A stretch of DNA of 64,000 bases, taken from the NCBI GenBank assembly GCA_963838775.1, contig CAWISP010000009.1, positions 1 to 64,000 of the forward strand, in the 5' to 3' direction. Under the pieces are notes generated by a model, which saw only the letters and a program-made list of their open reading frames with translations, did not search any database and was not told the DNA's origin. Shown one piece after another: positions 34,828 through 43,891 of the stretch (positions are counted from its first letter, which is position 1; each line of letters begins with the position of its first letter). The position numbers and the translations under genes are program-made. Origin of the DNA: Chersky-840 sp963838775. Its GTDB lineage: Bacteria > Actinomycetota > Acidimicrobiia > Acidimicrobiales > UBA8190.

Positions 34828-35880
34828 GTGGTGAGAATCGGGTTCGTGGGGACGGGGGTGATCGCCTGGGCTCATGCCATCGGGATCCAGGCCATGATCC
34901 GCGCCGATGTGGTCGACGCGGCCGTGGTGGCGGTGCACGACCTCGACGGCGAGCGGGCCGCCGGGTTCGCGGCGGTGAACGGGGCCGAGGTCGCCGCCAG
35001 CGCCGCCGACGTCCTCGAGCGCGTCGACGCGGTGTGGGTGTGCACGCCGACCGCGGCGCACCGCGCCGTCGTCGAGGCGGCGGTCGCCATGGGCTGTGCG
35101 GTGTTCTGTGAGAAGCCGCTCGCCCCCGACCTGGGCGGGGCCGAAGCGCTGGCCGCCGCCGTGGCCGCGTCCGGGGTCCCGAACCAGGTGGGCCTGGTGC
35201 TGCGCTTCGCGCCGGTGTTCCGTGCCCTTCGGGACCTGATCGCCTCGGGCGAGCTCGGTGCGCCCATGACGGCGATCTTTCGTGACGACCAGTACTTCCC
35301 GGTGCAGGGTGTCTACGGCTCGACGTGGCGCGGCGACGTCGAGGTGGCGGGAGGCGGATGCCTCATCGAGCACTCGATCCACGATCTCGACATCCTCCGC
35401 TTCTGCCTGGGCGAGGTCAAAGGCGTCACCGGCCGCACCAGCAATTTCTCCGGCCACGAGGGCGTCGAGGACCTGGCCACGGTGTCCCTGCAGTTCGCCT
35501 CCGGGGCTGGCGCCGAGCTCGTGAGCGTCTGGCACGACATCTTGAGCCGCGGTTCGACGCGCCGGGTGGAGGTGTTCTGCCGCCGGGGCATGGCGTGGCT
35601 CGACAACGACTTTCTGGGGCCGCTCCACGTACAGACCACGGGCGGGACCGAGGTCCGTCCGTGCCCACCTCCGGGCTGGGTGCGGGACCTGGCTCTCGGT
35701 GACGACGACATCGGACTGGCCATCAGTGCCTATGTCGAGGCCGATCGTGCCTTTCTCGACGCCATGTCGGAGGGTCGCGCCCCGGCCCCGAGCTTCGCCG
35801 AAGCCGTCGTCGCGCACCGTCTGGTCGACGCCGCCTACCGGTCGTCGGCGGCCGGCGGCGCGCCCGTCACGCTGGCGTGA
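34828..35880 (+). CDS. Gfo/Idh/MocA family oxidoreductase
   Basis: About 350 residues. The N-terminal Rossmann motif VRIGFVGTGVIAWAHA and the family motif CEKPLAPDLGGAEAL are present. The C-terminal beta-sheet domain includes GGGCLIEHSIHDLDILRFCLGE, where the H-x-x-D pair sits in the usual active site. I start at the GTG pair at 34828/34831, immediately before the first strand. Family members oxidise or reduce sugars, inositols or related cyclic alcohols with NAD(P). Its promoter cannot fit between it and the GNAT gene. Confidence 0.88.
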   Translation: MVRIGFVGTGVIAWAHAIGIQAMIRADVVDAAVVAVHDLDGERAAGFAAVNGAEVAASAADVLERVDAVWVCTPTAAHRAVVEAAVAMGCAVFCEKPLAPDLGGAEALAAAVAASGVPNQVGLVLRFAPVFRALRDLIASGELGAPMTAIFRDDQYFPVQGVYGSTWRGDVEVAGGGCLIEHSIHDLDILRFCLGEVKGVTGRTSNFSGHEGVEDLATVSLQFASGAGAELVSVWHDILSRGSTRRVEVFCRRGMAWLDNDFLGPLHVQTTGGTEVRPCPPPGWVRDLALGDDDIGLAISAYVEADRAFLDAMSEGRAPAPSFAEAVVAHRLVDAAYRSSAAGGAPVTLA

Positions 35881-35920
35881 CCGTGCCCGAGGGCCCGGAC
35901 AAGGTGGGCCCCGACGAGCC

Positions 35921-38194
35921 TCAGGCGCTGGTGCGGATCTGGGCCATGGGGGCCCAGCTGCTCAGGTCGTCGGCGGGGAAGGGCTCGAGGGTGCTCGCCG
36001 GCCGGGGATAGCCGAACAGATAGCCCTGGGCGATCGCACAGCCGAGGGCCATGAGCGCGACGGCCTGGCTCCGGCGCTCGACGCCTTCGGCCACGATCGC
36101 CAGGCCCAACGAATCACCGAGGCCGACGATGGCCCGGACGATGGCGACGTCGTCGGCGTCCGAGTCGAGCTCGTCGACGAAGCTCTGGTCCACCTTGAGG
36201 GTCTCGACCGGTAGACGCTTCAGGTAGCTCAGTGACGAGTACCCGGTGCCGAAGTCGTCGATCTCGAGGTGCGCCCCGAGCGACCGCAGCGCCGACAACG
36301 CCGCCACACTGGCATCACCGGTGTGCATGAGCGTGCTCTCGGTGATCTCGAGCCACAACTTGTCGGGGTTGAGGCCCGACTCGCCGAGCGCGGAGGCCAC
36401 CTGGCGGGGGAACGTCGGGTCGGCCAACTGCTGGGCCGACACGTTGACCGAGATGTTGAGAAGCCCGGGGTTCTCGCCCGCCGCTGTCCGACGCTCGTCC
36501 CACAGCGCACCCTGGCGACACGCCTCACGCAACACCCAGGCGCCGAGCGGCACGATCAGGCCGGAGTCCTCGGCCAGGCCGATGAACTCGCCCGGCAGGA
36601 GCAGGCCGCGGGTGGGGTGGTGCCAGCGGACGAGGGCCTCCATGCCGACCATGGACTCGGTATGGAGGTCGACCATGGGCTGGTAGTAGAGCTCGAGCTC
36701 GTCGCGCTCGAGGGCACGGTGCAGCTCGTTGGAGGTCCGGAGGCGACGGATGGTCCCCGTCTCGTCGTCGGCCCGGTAGACCTCGATGCGCGACGGCCCG
36801 ATCTCCTTGGCGCGGTACATCGCCACGTCGGCGTTGCGCAACAAGTCGGCGCCCGACTCGGTGCCGTCGAGCGAAAGGGCGACCCCTACGCTCACCGACA
36901 CGAACAGCTCGCTGTCGGCCAGGGCGAGGGGCTGTTGCATCGCCAGCACCAGCCGGTCGGCGATCTCGAGAGCCTCGGCTTTGTCGTTGACCTCGCACAG
37001 CACCGTGAACTCGTCACCGCCGAAGCGCGCCAAGGTGTCGACGGCCCGCAGCGCCCCGCCGAGTCGATGCGCCACCCGCTCGAGGAGCCTGTCGCCCACC
37101 TCGTGGCCGAGGCTGTCGTTGATGAGTTTGAAGCGGTCGAGGTCGAGGAACATGAGCGCCACGCAGTTGTGGTCCCGCTGGGCCCGGCTGAGGGCCAGCT
37201 CCAACCGGTCCATGAACAAGACGCGGTTGGGGAGCCCGGTGAGCTGGTCGTGGACCGCCGCATGCGCCAGGCGCTCGCGCATCTCGCGGCGCTCGGTGAT
37301 GTCTTCGATCTGGCCGATGAGGTACACGGGATGCCCGGCGTCGTCCCGGACGCAACTGGTGCTCACCGTGACCCACACCTCGTTGCCGTGGACATCGATG
37401 TAGCGCTTCTCCATGTTGTACCGGTCGATGGCCCCGGCCACCAGGGCGTCGAACTGCACGGCGTTGGCCTCCCAGTCGTCGGGATGGGTGACCTCCTTGA
37501 TGGTCTTGCCGACGAGCTCGTCGGGGTCGCAGCCGAGGATGGCGGCATAGGCGCGGTTGACCCGCACCAGGTGCCCGTCCGGCAAGGCGAGGCCCATCCC
37601 GATGGGGGCGTCCTCGAAGGCACTGCGGAAGCGCGCCTCGGCCTCGAAGATGGCGGACTCCGAATGCCGCAACAAGCCACCCACCCACGCCACGATCTCT
37701 CCCACGAGCACGCAGCACGGAACGACGAAGAGCGCCGAGCTGAGGCCCATGGCACGCCGCGCCGGGGAGATCTCGAACAACGGCAGCGCGTACGCGGCGG
37801 CCAGGAGGGGAGCGAAGCGGACACAGGTCCAGCGGGGGTGGCCGAGGCCCAGCCACACGAAGACGACGAGGAAGAACGTGCCGTAGACGAAGGCGTCGTT
37901 GCCCGTGGACCAGTTGTAGAGCGTGATCATCCCCAGCGCCACCGGGACGAGCCACAGTGTGGCCGATCGCCGCCACCGTGCCCACGGCATCCGGTACACC
38001 ACGGCACCGATGACGACGCACGCCAACCCGAGCCCCACCATGCCGGGCCGTGAGAAACCGGGTCGGAACTCCAGCACCGCCCCGGCCACGGTGACGAGCA
38101 TCCCGGTGGCGATCCACAGGGCGGCCGACAGCCGTCCCACGAGGTGGGTCGTGAGGGTGCCCTGCCCGGCCTCGTCGCGCCCGATGGTTTCCAC
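35921..38194 (-). CDS. Membrane-anchored PAS-GGDEF-EAL protein (cyclic-di-GMP turnover)
   Basis: 757 residues. About six hydrophobic segments in residues 17-170 are followed by a PAS domain with PAC ending (residues ~185-310, GQIEDITERREMRERLAHAAVHDQLTGLPNR in outline). The cyclase domain has the intact site RFGGDEF, and the phosphodiesterase domain has MEALVRWHHPTRGLL (E-A-L) with NVSAQQL, EITES and DDFGTGYSSLSYLKRLPV. Both active sites look intact, so it could make or break cyclic-di-GMP depending on the PAS signal. It converges with the Gfo/Idh gene. Confidence 0.93.
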   Translation of the reverse strand: METIGRDEAGQGTLTTHLVGRLSAALWIATGMLVTVAGAVLEFRPGFSRPGMVGLGLACVVIGAVVYRMPWARWRRSATLWLVPVALGMITLYNWSTGNDAFVYGTFFLVVFVWLGLGHPRWTCVRFAPLLAAAYALPLFEISPARRAMGLSSALFVVPCCVLVGEIVAWVGGLLRHSESAIFEAEARFRSAFEDAPIGMGLALPDGHLVRVNRAYAAILGCDPDELVGKTIKEVTHPDDWEANAVQFDALVAGAIDRYNMEKRYIDVHGNEVWVTVSTSCVRDDAGHPVYLIGQIEDITERREMRERLAHAAVHDQLTGLPNRVLFMDRLELALSRAQRDHNCVALMFLDLDRFKLINDSLGHEVGDRLLERVAHRLGGALRAVDTLARFGGDEFTVLCEVNDKAEALEIADRLVLAMQQPLALADSELFVSVSVGVALSLDGTESGADLLRNADVAMYRAKEIGPSRIEVYRADDETGTIRRLRTSNELHRALERDELELYYQPMVDLHTESMVGMEALVRWHHPTRGLLLPGEFIGLAEDSGLIVPLGAWVLREACRQGALWDERRTAAGENPGLLNISVNVSAQQLADPTFPRQVASALGESGLNPDKLWLEITESTLMHTGDASVAALSALRSLGAHLEIDDFGTGYSSLSYLKRLPVETLKVDQSFVDELDSDADDVAIVRAIVGLGDSLGLAIVAEGVERRSQAVALMALGCAIAQGYLFGYPRPASTLEPFPADDLSSWAPMAQIRTSA

Positions 38195-38289
38195 ACCGTT
38201 TCATCGGCGCCCCGGCCCTCGCGCCAACGGACATGGCCTGCGAGTTGGGTCTGCGTTGTGAAGTCTCTCGCTGATGCTGCCGGCCGTGG

Positions 38290-39699
38290 TCAGCCGCCGA
38301 ACGGCAGCGTCGCGCCGGAGCGCCCCGCGCCCTGTCGGGTCAACCCAGTGGCGGCGAGCACCTCGGTGGCGGCGCGCCGGCCCGAGGACACCGCACCGTC
38401 CATGTAGCCCGACCACACACTGGCGGTCTCGGTGCCGGCCCAGTGGATGGGCCCGACCGGTTCCCGCAAGGCAGGGCCGTACCGTGTCCACACGTTGGGC
38501 CCGAACAGCGTGCCGTAACAGCCTCCCGTCCACGGCTCGGCCTGCCAGTCGAGCTCCACGAAATCGACGGGGCGGGCCGCCTTGGGCCCGAAGTAGCGCA
38601 CGAAGGAGTCGAGCACGGCCTTGCGCCGCACGTCGGGGTCGGCTCGTCCCAAACGCCGGGCCTCGTCGCCCTCGAGGAACCCGAGCAGGATGCCCGGCGT
38701 GGCGTCGGGCGGCGAATTGTCGAACACGACACGCGCTCCCTCGCCGTCACCGGTGGCTTGGCCGCTCAAGCCTTCGGCGCGCCAGAAGGGCTCGTCGTAG
38801 ATCGCATTGCATTTGATGACCGATCCCATCGGGGTGCGTTGGGTGAGCTGGTTGCGCCACGGTGGGAGAAGGGGGTTGTAGTCGATCCGGCCCGCCAACA
38901 TCGGGGGCACCGACACGATGACGCGCCGACACGTCCACGTCCCGTTGTCGGACACCACGGTGGCCTTGTCGCCGGCGACATCGATTCGGCGCACGGCCGC
39001 TTCGAGTCGGACGACGTCGGGGCCGAGGGCCTCGGCCATCTTGTCGCAGACGAGCTGAGACCCACCGACGAAGCGGTCCTGCTGCGCGCCGCCGCCGGTG
39101 TCGATCGCCATCTGGAAGGACCCCGCCGAGTGGGCATAGAAGAGCACGTGGAGCAGTGACACGTCCCCCGGTTCGCAGGCGAAGACCGCCTCGATGCCCA
39201 AGGCGAGCAACATCCTTCCCGCCCGGGTGAGGGTGTTGCGCCGCAACCAGCTCTCGAAGGTGACGGCGTCCCATGTCTCGGCTCGGGCTGCGGTCCACGG
39301 CGCGTCCAGGGGCACCTTCTTGGCGAGCGATTCGAGGCGCGCCTGGGCGCGTCCGACATCCGCGATCACGAAAGGATTGATGCGCGGGATGGTGCCCTTG
39401 TATGTGCCGCGCCGGCCCCCGAAGTGCAGGACCCTGGCGCCGGTGTCGTAGGTGGGGAACGTCTCCACCCCGAGATCCTTGGCGAGAGCGAGCACCCGGT
39501 CCTGGGTGGGCCCGACCCACTGCCCGCCGACCTCGACGATCTTGCCGTCGCCGATGGGCTCGTTGCGGACCCGTCCTCCCACCCGGTCGCGCGCTTCGAC
39601 GACGGCCACCGATCTTCCCGCCGCCACCAGGACCCGTGCCGCCGCAAGCCCGGCGAACCCGGCTCCCACCACCACCACGTCCACCTCGGTCATCGGCAT
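38290..39699 (-). CDS. Flavin monoamine oxidase family protein
   Basis: 469 residues with the FAD-binding dinucleotide fold VVVVGAGFAGLAAARVL, the GGRVRNE arginine motif and the C-terminal FAD block GPIHWAGTETASVWSGYMDGAVSSGRRAATEVL. This is the layout of monoamine/putrescine oxidases. It would oxidise an amine to an aldehyde with release of ammonia and hydrogen peroxide. It is the last gene after the aldo/keto reductase and PAP2 genes on the same strand, 9 bp after PAP2. The precise amine is unknown; an ATG two codons in is an equal start. Confidence 0.9.
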   Translation of the reverse strand: MPMTEVDVVVVGAGFAGLAAARVLVAAGRSVAVVEARDRVGGRVRNEPIGDGKIVEVGGQWVGPTQDRVLALAKDLGVETFPTYDTGARVLHFGGRRGTYKGTIPRINPFVIADVGRAQARLESLAKKVPLDAPWTAARAETWDAVTFESWLRRNTLTRAGRMLLALGIEAVFACEPGDVSLLHVLFYAHSAGSFQMAIDTGGGAQQDRFVGGSQLVCDKMAEALGPDVVRLEAAVRRIDVAGDKATVVSDNGTWTCRRVIVSVPPMLAGRIDYNPLLPPWRNQLTQRTPMGSVIKCNAIYDEPFWRAEGLSGQATGDGEGARVVFDNSPPDATPGILLGFLEGDEARRLGRADPDVRRKAVLDSFVRYFGPKAARPVDFVELDWQAEPWTGGCYGTLFGPNVWTRYGPALREPVGPIHWAGTETASVWSGYMDGAVSSGRRAATEVLAATGLTRQGAGRSGATLPFGG

Positions 39700-39708
39700 G
39701 AGGCGGTT

Positions 39709-40494
39709 CTAGTGCGTGGTGGTCCGCTCCGCATCCGGTCGGGTCGGCGGGACCGAACGACCGGGGACCGAACGACCGGGGACCGAACGACCGGGGACCG
39801 AACGACCGGGGACCGAACGACCGGGGACCGAACGACCGGGGACCGAACGACCGGGGACCGAACGACCGGGGACCGAACGACCGGGGACCGAACGACCGGT
39901 GCCACGGTCGAGCCACGACGCCGCCCCACGCGCCGCGCAGTCGGTGAGCAGGACGACGCCCACGCCCAAGACGAGCCCGGCCGCAGCGTCGGTTGGATAG
40001 TGCCAACGCAGGGCCACCACCGCCACGCACTCCAGCACGGTGACCGTGCCGCCCACGGCGGTGACCACCGATCGCCACGGATCGGGTGTGGCCAGGAGGG
40101 CTACCGCGGCGATGGCGGCGACCACGGTGACCGTTCCCGACGGGAAGCTCACGACGTCGGCGAACGTCCGGCCCACGACGGGCTTCATCACCCAGTCGCA
40201 CACCGCCACGGCCAGAACCGGTCCCACGAGCAGCGCCACGGCCCGGGGACGGTTGCGCCGCAACGTCGCCAGGAAGCCGGCCACGGCTGCCGCCACCATC
40301 ACGAACGGCGATCCGATGCGTGTCAACGCGACCAGGAGCCCCGAGTGGTGGGCGGGCCGGATCGCCGCGAACGCCCACCGGTCGAGCACGGTCGGGCCCG
40401 GGCGGGCCATGAAGTAGAGGCCACCCACGACCACAGCGAGCAGGAGGAGCCCTGCCGCTGTCAGTTCGATACGGGCGCGCGCCCTTGATGTCAT
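39709..40494 (-). CDS. PAP2-family phosphatase with a GRSVP-repeat tail
   Basis: 261 residues with about six membrane helices. The PAP2 phosphatase motifs are visible as SFPSGTVTV (motif 2) and ALRWHYPTDAAAG (motif 3, with the catalytic histidine). Motif 1 appears as KPVVGRTF, a changed form of KxxxxxxRP, so activity is not certain. The last ~60 residues carry ten copies of the pentapeptide GRSVP from a perfect 15-bp DNA repeat, then PTRPDAERTTTH. The ATG overlaps the aldo/keto reductase stop (ATGA). Probable lipid phosphate or undecaprenyl-pyrophosphate phosphatase. Confidence 0.82.
   Translation of the reverse strand: MTSRARARIELTAAGLLLLAVVVGGLYFMARPGPTVLDRWAFAAIRPAHHSGLLVALTRIGSPFVMVAAAVAGFLATLRRNRPRAVALLVGPVLAVAVCDWVMKPVVGRTFADVVSFPSGTVTVVAAIAAVALLATPDPWRSVVTAVGGTVTVLECVAVVALRWHYPTDAAAGLVLGVGVVLLTDCAARGAASWLDRGTGRSVPGRSVPGRSVPGRSVPGRSVPGRSVPGRSVPGRSVPGRSVPGRSVPPTRPDAERTTTH
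39751..39900. repeat. Ten tandem copies of a 15-bp unit (GACCGAACGACCGGG)
   Basis: The unit occurs ten times without spacers from 39751 to 39900; only the final base of the last copy differs. It encodes the GRSVP tail of the PAP2 protein on the minus strand. Because 15 is a multiple of three, copy-number change would alter the tail length without breaking the frame. Confidence 0.97.
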
Positions 40495-41366
40495 GCGCCG
40501 CCGCGGCTGAGCGCGTCGAACTGCTCGTCGGAGAGCACGACGGCCGACGCCGCGCAGTTCTCCTCGAGATGTGAGACCTTCGACGTGCCCGGGATGGGCA
40601 GCATGACTGGGGACCGGCGCAGCAACCAGGCCAAGGCCACCTGGGCCGGGGTCCCCCCGGCCGCCTCGGCGACCTTGGCGAGGGTCCCGCGCCGAGCCGA
40701 CAACGTCCCGTCGGCGATGGGGAACCACGGGATGAACCCGATGCCTTCGTCCTCGCAGTGCTCGAGGACCTCCTCGGACCGACGGTTGGCCAGGTTGTAG
40801 AGGTTCTGCGCCGAGACGATGGGCACCACCTTCCGCGCCGCCTCGATCTGGGCCACGGTGACCTCCGACAGACCCACGTGGCGCACCTTGCCCTCGTCGC
40901 GCAGCTCCTTCAAGACTCCGAACTGTTCGGCGGCGGGGACCTTGGTGTCGATGCGGTGCAGCTGGAAGAGGTCGATGCACTCCAGGCGGAGCCGGCGCAG
41001 GCTCATGAGGCACTCCTGGCGCAGGTACTCGGGTCGGCCCACCGGCGGCCACTCGGCGGGATCGGGGCCGATGCGGGTCAGCCCCGCCTTGGTGCCGATG
41101 ACGAGGCCCTTGGGATAGGGGTGCAGCGCCTCGCAGATGAGTTCTTCCGACACGTACGGACCGTAGGAATCGGCCGTGTCGATGAAGTCGACGCCCAGCT
41201 CGATCGCCCGTCGCAGGACCCGGACGGCTTCGTCGTGGTCCTCGGGGGGTCCCCAGATCCCCGGGCCGGTGATCCGCATGGCGCCGAAGGCCAGGCGGTG
41301 AACGGGCAGGTCGCCGAGCATGAATGTTCCGCTCGAGCCCACGGGCCGGTCGGTCTTCGAAGCCAC
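40491..41366 (-). CDS. Aldo/keto reductase
   Basis: About 291 residues, a TIM-barrel NADPH oxidoreductase. Catalytic Asp/Tyr appear in DFIDTADSYGPYVSEELI, and the lysine region is VIGTKAGLT. The family core RLRLECIDLFQLHRID and SAQNLYNLANRRSEEVL follow. The GTG at 41366 is preceded by GAGGAGGTGGAC, deciding the start against a longer frame from 41405. Its TGA overlaps the PAP2 ATG. It would reduce aldehydes, perhaps those made by the upstream TPP enzyme or the amine oxidase, though that link is inference. Confidence 0.9.
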   Translation of the reverse strand: MASKTDRPVGSSGTFMLGDLPVHRLAFGAMRITGPGIWGPPEDHDEAVRVLRRAIELGVDFIDTADSYGPYVSEELICEALHPYPKGLVIGTKAGLTRIGPDPAEWPPVGRPEYLRQECLMSLRRLRLECIDLFQLHRIDTKVPAAEQFGVLKELRDEGKVRHVGLSEVTVAQIEAARKVVPIVSAQNLYNLANRRSEEVLEHCEDEGIGFIPWFPIADGTLSARRGTLAKVAEAAGGTPAQVALAWLLRRSPVMLPIPGTSKVSHLEENCAASAVVLSDEQFDALSRGGA

Positions 41367-41480
41367 GTCCACCTCCTCGGTGCCCGCCGGGGCACAGGGG
41401 CCCATCCTTGCATCTGGGTCCTCCGGGGTCGGAACCCCGGGCCCGGTCCGCCCGTCGCGGGGCGCTCAGTCGCTGCGCAC

Positions 41481-43106
41481 TTAGTCGCTACGAACAGGGA
41501 ACCACCCCACCACCGACCGCCCGAGGGCCCGTTCGGCGTGGGCGCGGGCCCGGTCGGCCTGAGCGAGGTCCACGGCCTCGAAACGCACCGCGTCGCCGGG
41601 GCGGAGTTGTCCGAGCACGCCGAGATCGGCGTGTACCACCGTGGCCGCCACCGGGTAGCCCCCCACCGTGGCGTGGTCGCACAACAGCACCACGGGCCGG
41701 CCATCCGGTGGGACCTGCACCGCCCCGGTGACCATGCCCCGCGAGGCGATACCCGGTGCCGCCGTGTCGAGTGGCTCGTCGCCGAAGAGGCGGACCCCCA
41801 TGCGATCGCTGGCCCCGCTCACCTCCCACGTCCCGGCGATGAGCCGATGGACGGCGTCGGTCCCGAGCCCGTCGGGCCCCGGGATCACGCGCAGGACCGG
41901 CGCGCCGCGGTGCGCGCCATCAGGGTGCGATCCGGCGCCGCCTCGCACCATCCGGCCCCGTGGGCGCGTCGGTGGCCCGATGCCGAGGACGTCGCCGGCT
42001 CGCAACGCGCCCGGGCCCAGACCGCTGAGCACATCCGACGATCGGCTTCCGAGGACGGGGTCCAACTCGATCCCCCCGGCGACGGCGACGTAGCAGCGCA
42101 GATCGTCGAACGTGGCGCCGATCGAGACCTCTTGGCCCGGTGCCACCGGGACCACGGTGTCGACCGCCACGGGCCCACCGTCCACCCGCACCTCGCACCG
42201 CCCGACCACGGCGACATGGGCCGGTCCGGCGAAGCGGAGGCGCGGCCCCAGGGCCGTCACCTCGATGGCAGCAGCGCCGTCGTCGTTGCCCACCAGACGA
42301 TTGGCGGCGCGCAGGGCGAAGGGGTCGGCCGCTCCCGCCCGGGGTACCCCCAGGGCCGCCACGCCGATCCTGCCCAGGTCCTGCACCATCGACAGCAGAC
42401 CCGGTGCCTCGACCTCCAGCGTGTAAACAGCGTCCGATCGCAGGGGCGGCCGGGGCGCCGTCGTCACCGTTCCGGGATCCTCCACCGCGACCAGGCGGAC
42501 CGTGTCGCCGGGCTGGAGCGCCGCGAAGGGCGGGGTCTCGGGGTCGAAGAGCGGGAAGCCGGTGCGACCCAGGATGTGCCAGCCGCCGGGAGAGACCCGG
42601 GGATAGATGCCCGCGAACCCACCGCCGACCGCCAGCGAGCCGGCCGCCACGGTGGTGCGGGGTGACGACCGGCGCGAAATGGCGGCCAGGGCGGGCGGGA
42701 GGCCGTCAAGGTAGGCGAAACCGGGAAGGAAGCCCACGAAGGCGACCGACAGATCGCACTCGAGCAGCTGCTCGATCACCGCGCTCGGGTTCATGGCGGC
42801 CCCGGCGGCCACGTCGTCGAGGTCGGGGCCGTCGAATGCCACCGGGATGTCCACCCGCTTCGTCGAGGTCGGGTCAGGGAGCTCCGCGGGTATCCGGGCC
42901 AGCTCGTCGGCGAGGGCGGAGAGATCCGCGACCGACGGATCGGCGACGACCACCACGGAGCGGTACCCCACCACGACGTCCTCGACCCCGTTCCGAGGCG
43001 TACGGCGCCGGACGGCGGACGCCAATCCGTGGGCCTCACCCACCGAATCCGTATCGGCGACGAGGGAGCCGTCGCCGAACCGGCGCACATGTCTGGGCGT
43101 GTTCAC
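41481..43106 (-). CDS. Fused 5-oxoprolinase subunits PxpB-PxpC (KipI-KipA)
   Basis: 541 residues. The first ~210 residues are PxpB/KipI-like (VNTPRHVRRFGDGSLVAD, then VAFVGFLPGFAYLDGLP and the cyclophilin-like block AGSLAVGGGFAGIYPRVSPGGWHILGRT in outline). The rest is PxpC/KipA-like (APGLLSMVQDLGRIGVAALGVPRAGAADP, YVAVAGGI, SDRMGVRLFG). Together with PxpA they cleave 5-oxoproline to glutamate using ATP. The GTG start overlaps the pxpA stop (GTGA). Fusion of the two subunits is known in actinobacteria. Confidence 0.9.
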   Translation of the reverse strand: MNTPRHVRRFGDGSLVADTDSVGEAHGLASAVRRRTPRNGVEDVVVGYRSVVVVADPSVADLSALADELARIPAELPDPTSTKRVDIPVAFDGPDLDDVAAGAAMNPSAVIEQLLECDLSVAFVGFLPGFAYLDGLPPALAAISRRSSPRTTVAAGSLAVGGGFAGIYPRVSPGGWHILGRTGFPLFDPETPPFAALQPGDTVRLVAVEDPGTVTTAPRPPLRSDAVYTLEVEAPGLLSMVQDLGRIGVAALGVPRAGAADPFALRAANRLVGNDDGAAAIEVTALGPRLRFAGPAHVAVVGRCEVRVDGGPVAVDTVVPVAPGQEVSIGATFDDLRCYVAVAGGIELDPVLGSRSSDVLSGLGPGALRAGDVLGIGPPTRPRGRMVRGGAGSHPDGAHRGAPVLRVIPGPDGLGTDAVHRLIAGTWEVSGASDRMGVRLFGDEPLDTAAPGIASRGMVTGAVQVPPDGRPVVLLCDHATVGGYPVAATVVHADLGVLGQLRPGDAVRFEAVDLAQADRARAHAERALGRSVVGWFPVRSD

Positions 43107-43891
43107 GACACGAACGGGCGGAGCGTCACCCCGACGGCCTCGAGCGCGACACGCACCCCGGACGCCATCCCGGCCCCGCCGGGCGTGTCGCCGTGCACGC
43201 AGATCGACGACGGCGCCAGGCGGATGGTGGTCCCACCGATGGCAGTCACCTGATGGTCGACGGCGATGCCCACGGCGCGGCGAACGACCTCGGCGGGATC
43301 GTCGAGCACCGCACCCGGCGCCGGGCGCGGGGCGAGGCGCCCGTCGGGCAGATAGGCGCGATCGGCGAAGGCCTCGGTGGCCACCGCCACTCCCATCGAC
43401 TCGGCCACCCCGACGCACGGGGTACCCGCCGGCGCCAGCAGGACCAGGTCGCCGGCCTCCCCCACGGCGGCGGCGACGGCCCGGGCACACGCCTCGTCGT
43501 CGGCCATCCGCAGATAGAGCGCGCCGTGGGGCTTGACGTAGCGCACCCTGGTCCCGCACTGGCGCGCCACGGTGTCGAGCGCGGCCACTTGGGACAGGAC
43601 CTCGGCGCTGATCCGGGCCGGGGCGATGTCCATGGGGCGCCGGCCGAATCCGGCGCGGTCGGGGTACGAGGGGTGGGCACCGACCACGACCCCGCGCCGG
43701 GCCGCGCTTTCCACGGTGCGAAGCATGGTGTCAGCGTTCCCGGCGTGCACGCCGCACGCCACGCTCGCGCTCGTCACGAGGCTGAGGAGGACCTCGTCAC
43801 TCCCGACGCCCTCGCCGACGTCGGCGTTCAGGTCGATCGAACCCGGGGCCCGACCCGGTGACGTCGACCCCGGAACGACGTCGCGGTTCAG
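43103..43891 (-). CDS. pxpA: 5-oxoprolinase subunit PxpA (LamB/YcsF family), apparent CTG start
   Basis: The family N-terminus IDLNADVGEG(V/F)G...LLSLVTSASVACGVHAGN is present in full. To include it the frame must extend 38 codons above the GTG at 43777. In that extension the only usable start is a CTG at 43891, which overlaps the upstream TGA as CTGA. The resulting ~262 residues match the normal PxpA length. Other markers are GAHPSYPDRAGFGRR, YVKPHGALY and ICVHGDTPGG. A start at 43777 would remove catalytic N-terminal residues and is unlikely. Confidence 0.87.
   Translation of the reverse strand: MNRDVVPGSTSPGRAPGSIDLNADVGEGVGSDEVLLSLVTSASVACGVHAGNADTMLRTVESAARRGVVVGAHPSYPDRAGFGRRPMDIAPARISAEVLSQVAALDTVARQCGTRVRYVKPHGALYLRMADDEACARAVAAAVGEAGDLVLLAPAGTPCVGVAESMGVAVATEAFADRAYLPDGRLAPRPAPGAVLDDPAEVVRRAVGIAVDHQVTAIGGTTIRLAPSSICVHGDTPGGAGMASGVRVALEAVGVTLRPFVS

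Noticed and set aside
39751..39900. CRISPR array
   Set aside because: The 15-bp units are directly adjacent with no spacers and encode a pentapeptide in frame.
43103..43777. PxpA starting at the GTG at 43777
   Set aside because: This start would cut away the conserved IDLNADVGEG segment, which is intact directly upstream in the same frame.
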